64,000 nt of DNA from Streptomyces sp. TLI_235 (GCA_002300355.1 NSGV01000003.1:62001-126000); one strand, 5' to 3'; shown: positions 35,237 through 44,407, numbered from the stretch's first letter. The notes: generated by a model not told the origin, from the sequence alone. Program-made: numbers and translations.

Positions 35237-36157
35237 TCAGTTCTCGATCTTCGTGATGCGGCGGATCATCAGCATGCCCAGCGCGTAGAGGGCTGCTGCC
35301 CCCGCGAGCACGCCCTGGCCGATGGGTGATCCGGTCATCTGTCGGATCGAACCGGGCTGGACGGTGTTGATCAGCAAGAGGCTGCCGAGGCCCATCACCG
35401 GGACCATGTAGGTGGTGGCGACCGCCTGCGCGAGCTGGGTGCGGATCTCGCGTCGCAGTTCCTTGCGTGCTTCCAGGGTCTGGGAGATGTGCTGAAGGGC
35501 GGTGACCAGGGAACCGCCGGCACGGGTGGCCAGGACGAGCGTGGTGACGAGTACGCCGATCTCCCGTGAGGGCAGTCGCAGTCGAAGCTGCTCGAGGGCG
35601 TCCTCGACGGGCTGTCCGACCCTGAGTCCCTCGCAGACTTGGCGGAGCTCCGCGCCGGCGGGCTCCGCGGCCTCTTCGGCGGCCATCGCCAGAGCGGTGC
35701 GCATGGCGAGCCCGGCCGAGACGGCGTTGGAGAGGATGCGGGCGAGCTCGGGAAGCTGATTGACGAATCGGTCGTTGCGTTGGCGGCGTCGGCGTTCCAG
35801 GAAGCCGTAGGCGGCGCCGAGGGTGGCGACCGCGGCAGGCGGGGCGAGAAGCGGGGCGAGAAGGGCCGCGGACAGCAGGCCTATGGTGGTGGCCGCGCAC
35901 AGCATCATCAGGTAGAAGGTGGTGACGGGCATCGGGAGCCCGGCAGCGGTGATTCGGCGACCGAGGTCTCGTCCGAGCGCGGTGGCACGCAGGCGGGCGT
36001 CCAAGAGGGCCACCGAGGATCGGGCCTGGCGCTCGCTTCCCCGGACGCGCTGGAGAAGCTGCCCGCGTTGGCGGCTGTCGCGCCAGCACATCGCGGCTCC
36101 TGCGCAGGCCAGCAGGTGGACGCCGGCGGCGGACAGGGCGATGAGGGCGGTGTTCAT
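35237..36157 (-). CDS. tadB: Tad pilus inner-membrane platform protein TadB
   Basis: A 306-aa type II secretion F-domain protein: QLPELARILSNAVSAGLAMRTALAMAAEEAAEPAGAEL (split here as QLPELARILSNAVSAGL and MRTALAMAAEEA) and GGSLVTALQHISQTLEARKE, with TM segments near both ends. The ATG overlaps the stop of tadA (ATGA at 36154-36157). TadB and TadC together form the platform through which pilins are assembled. Confidence 0.9.
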   Translation of the reverse strand: MNTALIALSAAGVHLLACAGAAMCWRDSRQRGQLLQRVRGSERQARSSVALLDARLRATALGRDLGRRITAAGLPMPVTTFYLMMLCAATTIGLLSAALLAPLLAPPAAVATLGAAYGFLERRRRQRNDRFVNQLPELARILSNAVSAGLAMRTALAMAAEEAAEPAGAELRQVCEGLRVGQPVEDALEQLRLRLPSREIGVLVTTLVLATRAGGSLVTALQHISQTLEARKELRREIRTQLAQAVATTYMVPVMGLGSLLLINTVQPGSIRQMTGSPIGQGVLAGAAALYALGMLMIRRITKIEN

Positions 36158-37494
36158 GGTCTCTTCGTCTCGTCGGAGGGTGCGCGGTGGCCGGGGGCGG
36201 GCGGCGGGAAGCCCCTGGGGATGTGTTCGCCGGCGAGCAGGAGCCGGTCGGCCAGCCGAGCCGGGAGGGGGTGGTGCCGGAAGCGCCCGCGGACGGTGCG
36301 GTCCGGGCCGATGGGTTTCTGGTCGAAGTCGGCCAGGGTGGCGAGTCGGAACTGTTCGCGGCGGGCGGAGGTGACGGCGGCGATCTCGGTGACGCGCCGG
36401 ACTCCGTCGCTGCCCCGGGTGAGGAAGACGATGACGTCGACGGCGCTGTTGATCTGGTCCCGGAGCGCCTCGAAGGGGATGTGGAGCTCGCTCATGCTGG
36501 CGAGGGTTTCCAGGCGCATGACGGCGTCCTCGGCGGAGTTGGCGTGCACCGTGGCGAGGGAGCCCTCGTGGCCGGTGCTCATGGCCTGGAGCATGTCGAG
36601 GGTCTCGCCGCCGCGGACCTCTCCGACGATGATGCGGTCGGGCCGCATGCGCAGACTGTTGCGCATCAGGTCGCGAATGGTCACCTGGCCGCGGCCTTCG
36701 ATGTTGGGCGGCCTGCTCTCGAGCTGGATCACGTGTTCCTGCTGCAGGGACAGTTCGGCGGCGTCCTCGATGGTGACGATGCGTTCCCGTTCGGGGATGA
36801 ACGCGGAGAGGGCATTGAGCATGGTGGTCTTGCCACTGCCGGTGCCGCCGGAGACGATGATGTTGAGTCTGGCGCGGACGAAGGCGGCGAGCAGCTCGGC
36901 GAGGGGCGGGTCCAGGGCGCCCAGGGCGATGAGTTCGTCGACGCTATACGGGCGCGGGAAACGACGGATCGTCATGGCCGGTCCGGTGAGGGAGAGCGGC
37001 GGAACGATGACGTTGACCCGCTCGCCGGTGGGGAGTCTGGCGTCGACCATCGGGCTCGACTCGTCGACGCGCCGGTTCACCGCGGAGACGATGCGGTCGA
37101 TGGTCTGGTAGAGCTGGTCGATGCTGGGGAAGCGGGCATCGACGCGTTCCAGGCGGCCGGAGCGTTCAACGAAGATCACGTCGGGCCCGTTGACCATGAT
37201 CTCGGTGACGGTCGGGTCCTCCAGGAGGGGTTCCAGCACCCCGAGGCCCAGGGCTTCGTCGACGACCCGCCGGATGAGCCTGGACCGTTCGTAGCTGCTG
37301 AGGACGGGCCCCTCGCGGGACATGATGCGGCTGAGGACCCGTTCGAGTCTCGCCCTTCGCTGGGAAGCGCTGAAGGTGGACAGTTCGGCCAGGTCCACTT
37401 CGGCGAGGAGTTTCTGCCGATAGGCGGTGACCAGGTCGGTCCGGCCGGGTGCCGGCTGTTCGACCTGGTCGGTGATGCGTTCGCGCAACCCCAC
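36154..37494 (-). CDS. tadA: Tad secretion ATPase TadA/CpaF
   Basis: A 446-aa protein with GTG start 37494. The N-terminal helical domain contains ILRRV-like DEALGLGVLEPLLEDPTVTEIMVNG, the CpaF signature. The ATPase has GGTGSGKTTMLNALSAF (Walker A, about 215), the Asp box TIEDAAEL, RPPNIEGRGQVTIRDLMRNSLRMRPDRI (Walker B region, given as RMRPDRIIVGEVRGGE) and the His box GHEGSLATVHANSA. It powers pilus extension. A TnpB element sits 8 bp upstream of its start codon, between it and the TadE gene that should precede it. AAGGTG still serves as ribosome site. Confidence 0.9.
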   Translation of the reverse strand: MGLRERITDQVEQPAPGRTDLVTAYRQKLLAEVDLAELSTFSASQRRARLERVLSRIMSREGPVLSSYERSRLIRRVVDEALGLGVLEPLLEDPTVTEIMVNGPDVIFVERSGRLERVDARFPSIDQLYQTIDRIVSAVNRRVDESSPMVDARLPTGERVNVIVPPLSLTGPAMTIRRFPRPYSVDELIALGALDPPLAELLAAFVRARLNIIVSGGTGSGKTTMLNALSAFIPERERIVTIEDAAELSLQQEHVIQLESRPPNIEGRGQVTIRDLMRNSLRMRPDRIIVGEVRGGETLDMLQAMSTGHEGSLATVHANSAEDAVMRLETLASMSELHIPFEALRDQINSAVDVIVFLTRGSDGVRRVTEIAAVTSARREQFRLATLADFDQKPIGPDRTVRGRFRHHPLPARLADRLLLAGEHIPRGFPPPAPGHRAPSDETKRP

Positions 37495-37501
37495 GGTTCA
37501 C

Positions 37502-38908
37502 CTTTGTTCTCCCAGGATGCCCGGCCTTCAGGCCGGGGAGGAATGGGTCCTTGGCTCGGAGCCGCGAAGCGGCGGAGTGATCTTCGGATGTTCTGGTGTG
37601 AGCTGTTGTCAGCGCCTGCCGCTAGGTTGATCTTGTGCACCTCCGGTACTCCTATCGCATCTACCCGACGGCAGGTCAGCGCTCTGTGCTGGCCCGGACG
37701 TTCGGGTGTGCGCGGGTGGTGTACAACGACGCCTTGACGGCTAGGAAGGCGGCGCGGAAGGACGGCCTTCCGTATCCCAGGAGCACCGACCTTCAGAAGC
37801 GGGTCATCACCGAAGCGAAGCGCACCCCGGAGCGGGCGTGGCTCGCATCGGTCGGCGTGGACCCGCTGATCCAGTCCCTGCGGGACCTGGACACCGCATA
37901 CCGGAACTTCTTCGACTCCGTGTCCGGCAAGCGCGCGGAGCGGCCGGTCGGCCTTCCCCGGTTCAAGTCCCGGAAGGACAGCCGGCAGTCGCTGCGGTTC
38001 ACCCGCAACGGATTCCGCATCCGGTCGAACGGGAAGCTGAACCTCGCGAAGATCGGCGACGTACGGGTCAAGTGGTCCCGTGCCCTGCCCACCGATCCGT
38101 CGTCCGTGACGGTCGTCCTCGACCCGTCCGGCCGTTACCACGCCAGCTTCGTCGTGGACCTCGAACCCGAGCACCTGCCCGAGCTGGACACCGAGATCGG
38201 CATCGACCTCTGGCTGACCACCTATGCCGTGCTGTCCGACGGCCGCGTGATCGACAATCCGCGCTTCCTGCGGAAGGCGGAGAAAAGGCTGAAGGCGGTA
38301 CAACGCGCGCTGTCCCGCAAGGCCAAGGGCTCCAAGAACCGGGCCAAGGCCCGGCGCAAGGTCGCCAAGGCACACGCCAAGGTGGCCGACACCCGCATGG
38401 ACTGGCTGCACAAGCAGACCACCCGGCTGATCGGCGAGAACCAAGCCATCTACCTGGAGGACCTGAACGTGCGCGGCCTCGCACGAGGCCATCTGGCCAA
38501 GTCCGTCCACGACGCCGGATGGGCCACCTTCCGGCGACTGCTCGAAGAGAAAGCGGCCCGCCACGGGCGCACCATCGGCGTGATCGGCCGCCTCGAGCCG
38601 ACCAGCCAGGTGTGCTCCGCATGCGGCGTGCTGGACGGCCCCAAGCCTCTCGCGGTACGCGAGTGGTCCTGCGGGGCGTGCGGTGTGCTGCATGACCGTG
38701 ACCTCAACGCTGCTCGGAACATCCTGGCCGCCGGGCAGGCGGACAGGCTAAACGCCTCCGGAGGGCCGAGAAGTCCCGGCGTGGCAATCCCACGCCAGGC
38801 ACGGCCCGTCGAACGAGGAACCCACCGGAACACCAGCGGCATGGGGTGCAAGCCCCGCGCCGCAGGCGCGGCCGGAATCCCCGCCCTTGTAGGCGGGGAG
38901 GATGTCAA
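37502..38908 (+). mobile_element. IS605-type (IS1341-like) element, TnpB only
   Basis: The 1407-bp element has a left-end hairpin CCCGGCC-TTCA-GGCCGGG (37520-37537) and a right-end hairpin CCCCGCC-CTTGTA-GGCGGGG (38879-38898), each followed by GGGGAGGA-like bases. The right end is TCAA, as in IS608. The left flank is TTCAC (37497-37501), a candidate target/TAM. There is no tnpA and no target duplication, normal for the family. Joining the flanks rebuilds CAGAGGTGAACCGTG, a coherent TadE stop, ribosome site and tadA GTG start, which fixes the boundaries to within about 1 bp. Confidence 0.75.
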
Positions 38909-38963
38909 CTCTGGATGGGCATGTCGGCTGTGCGACGGATGTAGATCGGGTGGAAGAGGGTGA
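37635..38963 (+). CDS. tnpB: TnpB RNA-guided nuclease of IS605-type element
   Basis: A 442-aa frame from GTG 37635. It has the N-terminal helix-turn-helix (YRIYPTAGQRSVLARTFG), RuvC residues Asp191 (GIDLWLTTYAVL), Glu275 (YLEDLNVRGLA) and Asp356 (DRDLNAARNIL), and a zinc ribbon CSAC/CGAC (327-330, 346-349). The usual GIDLG is GIDLW here, but the catalytic residues are intact. TnpB proteins cut DNA matching their omega RNA guide. The frame runs through the right end and 55 bp into flanking DNA, overlapping the TadE gene on the other strand; residues past about 425 are host-derived. Confidence 0.9.
   Translation: MHLRYSYRIYPTAGQRSVLARTFGCARVVYNDALTARKAARKDGLPYPRSTDLQKRVITEAKRTPERAWLASVGVDPLIQSLRDLDTAYRNFFDSVSGKRAERPVGLPRFKSRKDSRQSLRFTRNGFRIRSNGKLNLAKIGDVRVKWSRALPTDPSSVTVVLDPSGRYHASFVVDLEPEHLPELDTEIGIDLWLTTYAVLSDGRVIDNPRFLRKAEKRLKAVQRALSRKAKGSKNRAKARRKVAKAHAKVADTRMDWLHKQTTRLIGENQAIYLEDLNVRGLARGHLAKSVHDAGWATFRRLLEEKAARHGRTIGVIGRLEPTSQVCSACGVLDGPKPLAVREWSCGACGVLHDRDLNAARNILAAGQADRLNASGGPRSPGVAIPRQARPVERGTHRNTSGMGCKPRAAGAAGIPALVGGEDVNSGWACRLCDGCRSGGRG
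38700..38908 (+). ncRNA. Predicted omega RNA scaffold at the right end
   Basis: In TnpB elements the guide RNA is processed from the 3' end of the tnpB transcript through the right-end hairpin, with the guide taken from bases just past the right end. Here the scaffold would include the hairpin 38879-38898 and end at TCAA; the guide would begin at 38909 (CTCTGGATGGGCATGT), which is TadE coding sequence. The 5' limit is a guess. Confidence 0.4.
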
Positions 38964-39267
38964 GGACGCCGGGGACGAGGACACGCACGGAGGCATGGCC
39001 CGATGTGACGAGGACGGTGGAGCCGTCACGGAGCCAGGGGTCCAGAGCGTCGGTGCCCAGCGCGGTGCCGTCGCGGCCCTGGGAGTCCGCCCGTGCGGCG
39101 ACTCGGGCGGCCCCGTCGGCCTGCTGGGCCGCGTAGACGGCGACGGCCAGTTGCATCACGGCGAGAAGGACCAGTATGAGCAGTGGCAGCAGGCCGAGGA
39201 GTTCGAGGGACACCTGGCCCCGCTGCCCTGTCGGCAGTGGTCGCGAAGGTCTGGTGCGCGGGTTCAC
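38905..39267 (-). CDS. tadE: TadE-like pseudopilin (first copy)
   Basis: GTG 39267 has GGAGG about 8 nt upstream and overlaps the preceding TadE stop (GTGA). The 120-aa protein has a basic leader, GQRGQVSLELLGLLPLLILV (prepilin-type site with Glu at +5), a hydrophobic helix and a soluble domain. The stop codon TGA is the complement of the TCA inside the IS right end; without the IS the protein would end PIQR instead of PIQS. TadE proteins are minor pseudopilins. The IS has thus changed only the last residue. Confidence 0.8.
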   Translation of the reverse strand: MNPRTRPSRPLPTGQRGQVSLELLGLLPLLILVLLAVMQLAVAVYAAQQADGAARVAARADSQGRDGTALGTDALDPWLRDGSTVLVTSGHASVRVLVPGVLTLFHPIYIRRTADMPIQS

Positions 39268-39647
39268 GACCCGGCCTCCTCGAGGACACCCGCCCGGCCG
39301 GACGCGTGGAGGGGCAGGCGCCAGAGGCCGGGGAAGAGCAGTGGCACGGACAGGTCGACGCTGACTGCGCGCAGTTCCTGTTCGCCGCCGGATGCGCTGA
39401 TCCAGTGCTCCAGGCGAACCGTCGCCCCGTCCCGCCAGCCCGCCGGCAGGTCGCGCAGTGCCGCGACGCGGGCGTCGGAGTGCACGGCGGCGGCACGCGC
39501 ACCGGCCGCTGCCGCGTGGCCGGCCAGGATGAAGGTCATGGCCAGAACTGTTCCCTGCCAGATGGCGACGAGGACCGCGACAAGGAGGGGGAAGAGACCG
39601 AGGAATTCGACGGTGGCCTGTCCGCGGTCCCCACGTGCCATGCTCAC
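39264..39647 (-). CDS. tadE: TadE-like pseudopilin (second copy)
   Basis: GTG 39647 is chosen as start: AGGAGG lies 5 nt upstream and GTGA overlaps the tadZ stop. An ATG two codons later is the alternative. The 127-aa protein reads ARGDRGQATVEFLGLFPLLV, a prepilin-like cleavage site and helix, followed by AAAAGARAAAVHSDARVAAL and a short soluble domain. It is coupled at both ends to neighbours, in the normal TadZ-TadE-TadE order. Confidence 0.8.
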   Translation of the reverse strand: MSMARGDRGQATVEFLGLFPLLVAVLVAIWQGTVLAMTFILAGHAAAAGARAAAVHSDARVAALRDLPAGWRDGATVRLEHWISASGGEQELRAVSVDLSVPLLFPGLWRLPLHASGRAGVLEEAGS

Positions 39648-40906
39648 GATTCCTCCTCGACCTCGCTGCGGCGGAGCCGGGCCCCGGTGCGGGAGCTCTT
39701 GGGCTCCCGCCCGCCGCGCCTGACAGGGCTGCCGGAGGGCGTTCGGAGGCGGGGGTTGATGCCCAGCTCTGTGGCAAGTCGGCTCACGCTCCGGGTGTAG
39801 GCGCCGGTGCGCAGGTCGTGCGGGCGTCCTGAGTTCACGGAGGCCTCCAGTTCGCGGAAGCTGGCGGGGATGGTGGCGGCGGCAAGGGGGGCCCCGACGG
39901 CGCGGCCGGCGATTGCCGGCTGGATGTCCTGTTCTCGGGAGCAGCGGTTGACCACGAGGATCAGCTCGTCCTCCTTCCGGGCCTGGAGACGGTTCCACAG
40001 CTGGGTCATCCGTCGGGCTGCACGTAGGGCGGGTACGTCGGGGGTGATCAGCAGAACGACTTGGTCGGCGACCTCGATGGCTGCCGTGTTGGCCTGGTTC
40101 ATGGTGGTGCCGGCGTCGACGACGACGATGTCGAAGTGCGAGCGCAGCGCGCTGATGACCTGGCGGACCGCTCGGGCGGGGATCTCCTCGGCGCGTTCGC
40201 CGTCGGCCGGGGCGAGGAGGAGTCGCAGGGTGGACTCGTGGTTGTAGAGGGTCTCCTCGAGGACTCGGCCGGTGATGTCCTCTGCCACGTCGGCGAGGTC
40301 GGCGACGGAGCGGTGGAAGGTGGTGTCGAAGTAGCAGCCGACGTCGCCGGCCTGGAGGTCGAGGTCGACCAGGCACACGGCTCGTTGGGGGCCGGTCGCG
40401 GCCAGGGCGAGGTGGGTGGCAAGCACGGTGGTTCCGATGCCGCCCTTTGCGCCGGCCAGCACGATGACCGTGCCGTTGTGGTTGTCCTGGAGGTCGGATC
40501 GGGCGCCGTGAATGTGGTCGCGGATGGCCTGGGACCAGCCGGCGGTGGCGTGCAGGCGGGCTTCGAGCGTTTCCAGACCGAGGGGCAGGGTGAGTACGCC
40601 CCGGGCTCCGGCCTCCATGGCTGCGAGCAGCGTCTCTGGTGCGGCTTCTCGGGCGAGCAGGACGATGCCGAGGTTGGGGTAGCGCAGCGAGATCTCGTGG
40701 ATGAGTTGGAGGGCCGGGGTCCGGCCGAGGTCCTCGTGCAGCAGGACGACGTCGACGTCGGTGTGGAGTACCGCGAGTGCGTCGAGGACGGCCTCGGAGG
40801 TGCCGAGGGCATCCAGGAGGTGGCTGTCGCCGAGCTCGGTGACCAGGGTGCGGATCAGGGCCACCAGTTCGGTCTCGCTTGCACCGAGGAGGATGCGCGT
40901 GGTCAT
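39644..40906 (-). CDS. tadZ: Tad pilus localisation ATPase TadZ/CpaE
   Basis: A 420-aa protein. Residues 1-125 form a response-regulator-like domain (VVLLHEDLGRTPALQLIHEI), atypical as in other TadZ proteins. Residues about 143-370 are a MinD/ParA-type ATPase with AGAKGGIGTTVLATHLA (deviant Walker A, about 150), DLDLQAGDVGCYF and FDIVVVDAGTTM. The classic second Lys of the P-loop is replaced (GGIGTT), as in some TadZ. It places the Tad machine in the cell. It overlaps the CpaB stop by ATGA. The C-terminal 50 residues are Arg-rich. Confidence 0.9.
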   Translation of the reverse strand: MTTRILLGASETELVALIRTLVTELGDSHLLDALGTSEAVLDALAVLHTDVDVVLLHEDLGRTPALQLIHEISLRYPNLGIVLLAREAAPETLLAAMEAGARGVLTLPLGLETLEARLHATAGWSQAIRDHIHGARSDLQDNHNGTVIVLAGAKGGIGTTVLATHLALAATGPQRAVCLVDLDLQAGDVGCYFDTTFHRSVADLADVAEDITGRVLEETLYNHESTLRLLLAPADGERAEEIPARAVRQVISALRSHFDIVVVDAGTTMNQANTAAIEVADQVVLLITPDVPALRAARRMTQLWNRLQARKEDELILVVNRCSREQDIQPAIAGRAVGAPLAAATIPASFRELEASVNSGRPHDLRTGAYTRSVSRLATELGINPRLRTPSGSPVRRGGREPKSSRTGARLRRSEVEEES

Positions 40907-41634
40907 GGCTTGTTTCCCGGGGTCTGCGATGTGGCCGCCAGGTCCGCCTCGAGCGAGTAGGTGCGGTCCTTGGGGTCGGTCTCGCGTGTGGAGTCGGGGG
41001 CGACGACGGCCAGACGTACCTTGACGGCGAAGCTCTCGGCGTAGGCGACCCGTTGGGCGTCGAGCGGGGAGAGCGCGAAGGTGATCGGGACCACTTGGGT
41101 GGCTGTGCCGTCCTTGACTGCGTCGTTGACCGTGGCCAGGTGTCCGACGTCGACGGTTCGGGCGCCGGAGACGATGATCCGGGAGACGGCCGGGGTGGTG
41201 TCGGTGGCGGCGAAGGTCGCGAAGATGTCGACATACGAGTCGGGGTGGATTTTGCCGGCCACGCCGGTCTCGGCGTTGACGAGAATGGCGATCTCTCGTT
41301 CGCCGGGGCTCAGTTGGGGACGGTCGGCGACCATGTCGCGTTCGAGGTACGAGCCTGCGGCGAGATCGGTGGCAGCGACTTTTCCGCTGAGTTCGGCGGG
41401 GGTTTGGAGGAAGGTCGCGGAGAGCCAGCGTCGGGGAACCTGGCGGACTTCCACGGCGGACGGGTCGATCGGCGTGTAGGCGGGCAGCGGGCGGTTGAGG
41501 ACGAGTACCGGTATGAGCGGTCCGACCTGGCTCTTGACGTCGGCGATCACGCGGGAGACCAGGGTGAAGACGAGCAGTGCGCCGACGCAGGCAGCGACGA
41601 TGAGGACGAGGCCGCGACGCTGGCGGGGGTTCAT
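40903..41634 (-). CDS. cpaB: Flp pilus assembly protein CpaB/RcpC (SAF domain)
   Basis: A 243-aa protein starting MNPRQRRGLVLIVAACVGAL with one TM helix (9-30), then the SAF-type domain (VLVLNRPLPAYTPIDPSAVEVRQ given as VLVLNRPLPAYTPIDPSA) and the CpaB phrase SPGEREIAILVNAETGVAG and DSYVDIFATF. In diderms RcpC works at the outer membrane; in actinobacteria it faces the cell wall. Coupled by ATGA to the genes on both sides. Confidence 0.85.
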   Translation of the reverse strand: MNPRQRRGLVLIVAACVGALLVFTLVSRVIADVKSQVGPLIPVLVLNRPLPAYTPIDPSAVEVRQVPRRWLSATFLQTPAELSGKVAATDLAAGSYLERDMVADRPQLSPGEREIAILVNAETGVAGKIHPDSYVDIFATFAATDTTPAVSRIIVSGARTVDVGHLATVNDAVKDGTATQVVPITFALSPLDAQRVAYAESFAVKVRLAVVAPDSTRETDPKDRTYSLEADLAATSQTPGNKP

Positions 41635-42524
41635 GCGGCGCCCCGGGCGGTCCGGCTGATCAGTCCCAGGCCGCGCCGGGTGGGCCGCGGCGGGGGCGGT
41701 GCCGCGGGGCCGGCCGTGGCCGAGCAGAACGGGCAGGCGCTTCCGATGACCGTGGCACCGCACCACCGGCAGGGGTGGGCGGGGGCGGCCAGGACTGCGT
41801 TGAGCAGTTCCTGGGGGTCCTCTAGTGCGGCGACGAATTCCACGACCTGGCGCGCACCCCACCAGGCGGCGGCCTGGGGTGCCGCGGGTACCTCTTCGGC
41901 GGCGCAGGCCCCCAGGCGGACGGCCACTGCCGCCCGGGCCCAGGCGGTGGTCTTGGTTCCCGGTTTGCCGTGCAGCAGTCTGGTTCGGCGCATCGCTGTG
42001 CTGGCGGGAGGGCGCCAGGCGTTGGTCCTGCTGACTCCTCCGGCCGGGCCGAGCAGGGCGATGAAGGCTGTCCAGGGCAGGTGTGAGGACAGGTGCGCGT
42101 GCAGGGGGACGGAACCGTGCGGGTAGTCGGAGACGCTGGACAGGCACGCGCCGATGACCATCTCCCGGGCGAGCAGGGGTGTGGCCGAGGCCAGGCGCGA
42201 GGGCTCGGCCACGGCCTCCGACAGCACGGTGAGCTGGCGGGCCAGCACGGACAGGGCGAGGGGTGGGACGTGGAGTTCGACGAGGGACAGCGGCGCGGTT
42301 CGGAGCAGGCGGCGGGCGGTGCGCAGGCGTGTGCGTGTGGCGAGGTCCAGCCAGCTCGGCACGACGAGCAGGGTGTGGGACGCGCGTGCGCAGATGGCCT
42401 CGAGGTTCCCGATGAGCTCGTCGAGACCGTTGTGGTCGTGGGTGTCGAGTGTCACCAGCGGTGGCGCCAGAACCTGGTAGAGGGGCACGGAGGGAAGTGC
42501 CACGGGAAGCGCGATCTGGAGCAT
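41631..42524 (-). CDS. Tad-operon hypothetical with C-terminal zinc ribbon
   Basis: Start tentatively ATG 42524 (MLQIALPVALPSVPLYQVL); the frame is open further upstream. The 297-aa protein has no TM helix. The middle is helical and Arg/Leu-rich. Near the end, CRWCGATVIGSACPFC is a four-Cys zinc ribbon, followed by a Pro-rich tail. It overlaps the cpaB start by ATGA and heads the Tad operon, so it probably acts with the pilus genes. No family is recognised. Confidence 0.55.
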   Translation of the reverse strand: MLQIALPVALPSVPLYQVLAPPLVTLDTHDHNGLDELIGNLEAICARASHTLLVVPSWLDLATRTRLRTARRLLRTAPLSLVELHVPPLALSVLARQLTVLSEAVAEPSRLASATPLLAREMVIGACLSSVSDYPHGSVPLHAHLSSHLPWTAFIALLGPAGGVSRTNAWRPPASTAMRRTRLLHGKPGTKTTAWARAAVAVRLGACAAEEVPAAPQAAAWWGARQVVEFVAALEDPQELLNAVLAAPAHPCRWCGATVIGSACPFCSATAGPAAPPPPRPTRRGLGLISRTARGAA

Positions 42525-42838
42525 GCGCCGGAGCCGCCTTTCTGAACCCCTGCTCTGAGGATGGTTCCGGACTCCGATGGTTCCCGGGCCCGGGTTGGGG
42601 AGGCAGTCCCACACTCCCCGGGCGGTGTACCCAAGACATCCGCCATGAGGCCAGTACCGACGGTCGCCCGGATTCGTTGGGCTTTTAGGCCCTTGGTGGC
42701 CCCGGATCTTCCCCTTGCCCTCCTTGCCATTCATCTCGGCGAGGCCGCGGACGACTCAACTTGCCTGCAGATCAGGCCTGTTCACCCCCCGACCTTGGCG
42801 TGGACACCGCTCTGCGCATCTCCCTGAAAGGCATGTCC
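42525..42838. other. Intergenic region between divergent Tad operon and M28 pseudogene
   Basis: 314 bp between the start of the Tad operon (minus) and the pseudogene (plus). It should contain the Tad operon promoter, but no box pair good enough to call was seen. The bases around 42686-42710 form a weak hairpin (TTGGGCTTTTAGGCCC). No gene is supported here. Confidence 0.4.
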
Positions 42839-44362
42839 ATGACATTCACCGACGTGCATTGCTGGGCGCGGCAGCGGCCGGCTCCGCTGCGGCGCTCCTT
42901 CCCCCCATGAGCGCCGCAGCGCTCGCCACCGCATCGGGGAGCAGCAGTGTTCTTCCGCTCTCCCCCGAGGCTGGCCCGCTGGCGGGACAGGCGGTTCCCG
43001 ACCTCTACCGCGACCTGGCCACCATGGTCGGCTTCGGGCCCAGGCTGACCGGCAGCAACGCCCACCAGCAGTTCATCGACTGGCTGGAGGACGGTCTGAC
43101 GCAGGTCGGCCTGAGGGTTCAGCGCACGACGCAGTCCTTCACCCGGTGGACCGCGCAGAGTACGGGCCTGGTCCTGAACGGCGGCCCAGCGGCAGGGCGG
43201 GTGCAGGTCGCCGCACCCTACCCGTACTGCGGGCCCACCCCCGCCGCCGGGGTGACCGGCAACCTGGCGTACGTCGGCGGGGGAAGCAGCGCCGAAATCG
43301 CCGCCGCGGACCTGCGGGGTGCCATCGCGGTCCTGGACATCGGCCCGTTCACGCGGGTACCGCTCAGCTATCTCGACCCGCTCAAGGTCAGCAGCTACGA
43401 CCCGGACGGGACGCTGCGACCCGACGAGCTGATCAGCTTCGCGTTCAACCCCGACACCCCGCTTCCGATGCTGGACGCACTGAAGCAGGCGGGGGCCATC
43501 GGGGCGCTCATGATGATCGACTCCTGCCCCGGCTATGTGGCCAACCAGTGAACGCCGTACAACTTCCCAATCCAGGACACCCCGGCCGTGCTGCTCGACC
43601 GAAATGCCTCGGCCATGGTCCGCGCACAGGCGCAGGCCGGCGGCGTGAGCGCCACCCTGACAATGACCGCCCGCACTGCCCAGTGCAGCACCGACATGCT
43701 GGTATCGGTGATCCCGGGTGCAAGCGACGAGATCGTCGTCCTCAACAGCCACACCGACGGGCAGAACGCGATCGAGGAGAACGGCAGCGTTGTCCTGCGC
43801 GGGATCGCCCGGTCGCTGGCGCAGGTGCCGCGCCGACGCCTTCCCAGGACGTATGTGGTGGTGTTCTCCACCGTTCTCCACCGCGCACTTCCTGGTGGAC
43901 CTCGGTGGCCTCAGGAGCACCCAGCTCTTCATCGACACCCGCCCGGACCTGATGGCCAAAACGGTCGCCAGCTTCTGCATCGAGCACATCGGTCGGTCCC
44001 CGACAGTGGGTGGAGTCGGGGAACAACTATGTGAGCACCGGCCTCACCGAGCCGCATGCACACATCGTCGCCCCCGTCCCGGCGCTGCAGAACCTGTGCG
44101 CCCGCGCCGCCGCGGCCGCCGACTTCCGCCGTTCCTTCGTGCTCAACCCCCTGCCCTGTGGGACCCGCGGCAGTCTGGTCGGCGAGGGGACTGGATGTAC
44201 CAGGCCGGGGTGCCCACCATCCAGACCATCTCCGGACCGCACCGGCTTCTGCAGGTCGACACCGGACGGGTGCTGGACACCGAGATCGATCCGGACCAGT
44301 GGAGGCGCGGCGTGAACTTCTGCTACGCCGTCGCCAGCGGTCTGGCGGGCGTGCAGTTCTGA
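42839..44362 (+). pseudogene. Decayed M28 peptidase, paralog of the 5.2-6.7 kb gene
   Basis: Segments align in order with the intact peptidase: MVGFGPRLTGSNAHQQFIDW, SYDPDGTLRPDELISFAF, LNSHTDGQNAIEENG, LGGLRSTQLFIDTRPDLMAK, YVSTGLTEPHAHIV and YQAGVPTIQTISGPHRLLQ. Lesions: a lost base near 42850 that splits MTFT from the Tat motif RRALLG, a TGA at 43549-43551 in place of the Trp codon after VANQ, a 10-bp tandem duplication at 43864-43883, and frameshifts near 44003 and 44190. The metal-site residues remain readable. It ends in front of a strong terminator. Confidence 0.9.
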
Positions 44363-44369
44363 CGCCACG

Positions 44370-44407
44370 GTGTGTCCGGGAAGCACTGAAGGGCTTCCCG
44401 GACACAC
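44370..44407. terminator. Bidirectional 15-bp-stem terminator
   Basis: GTGTGTCCGGGAAGC (44370-44384) and GCTTCCCGGACACAC (44393-44407) pair perfectly around an 8-nt loop. It lies 8 nt after the pseudogene stop and 31 nt after the prepilin peptidase stop on the other strand, so it can serve both. Confidence 0.85.
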
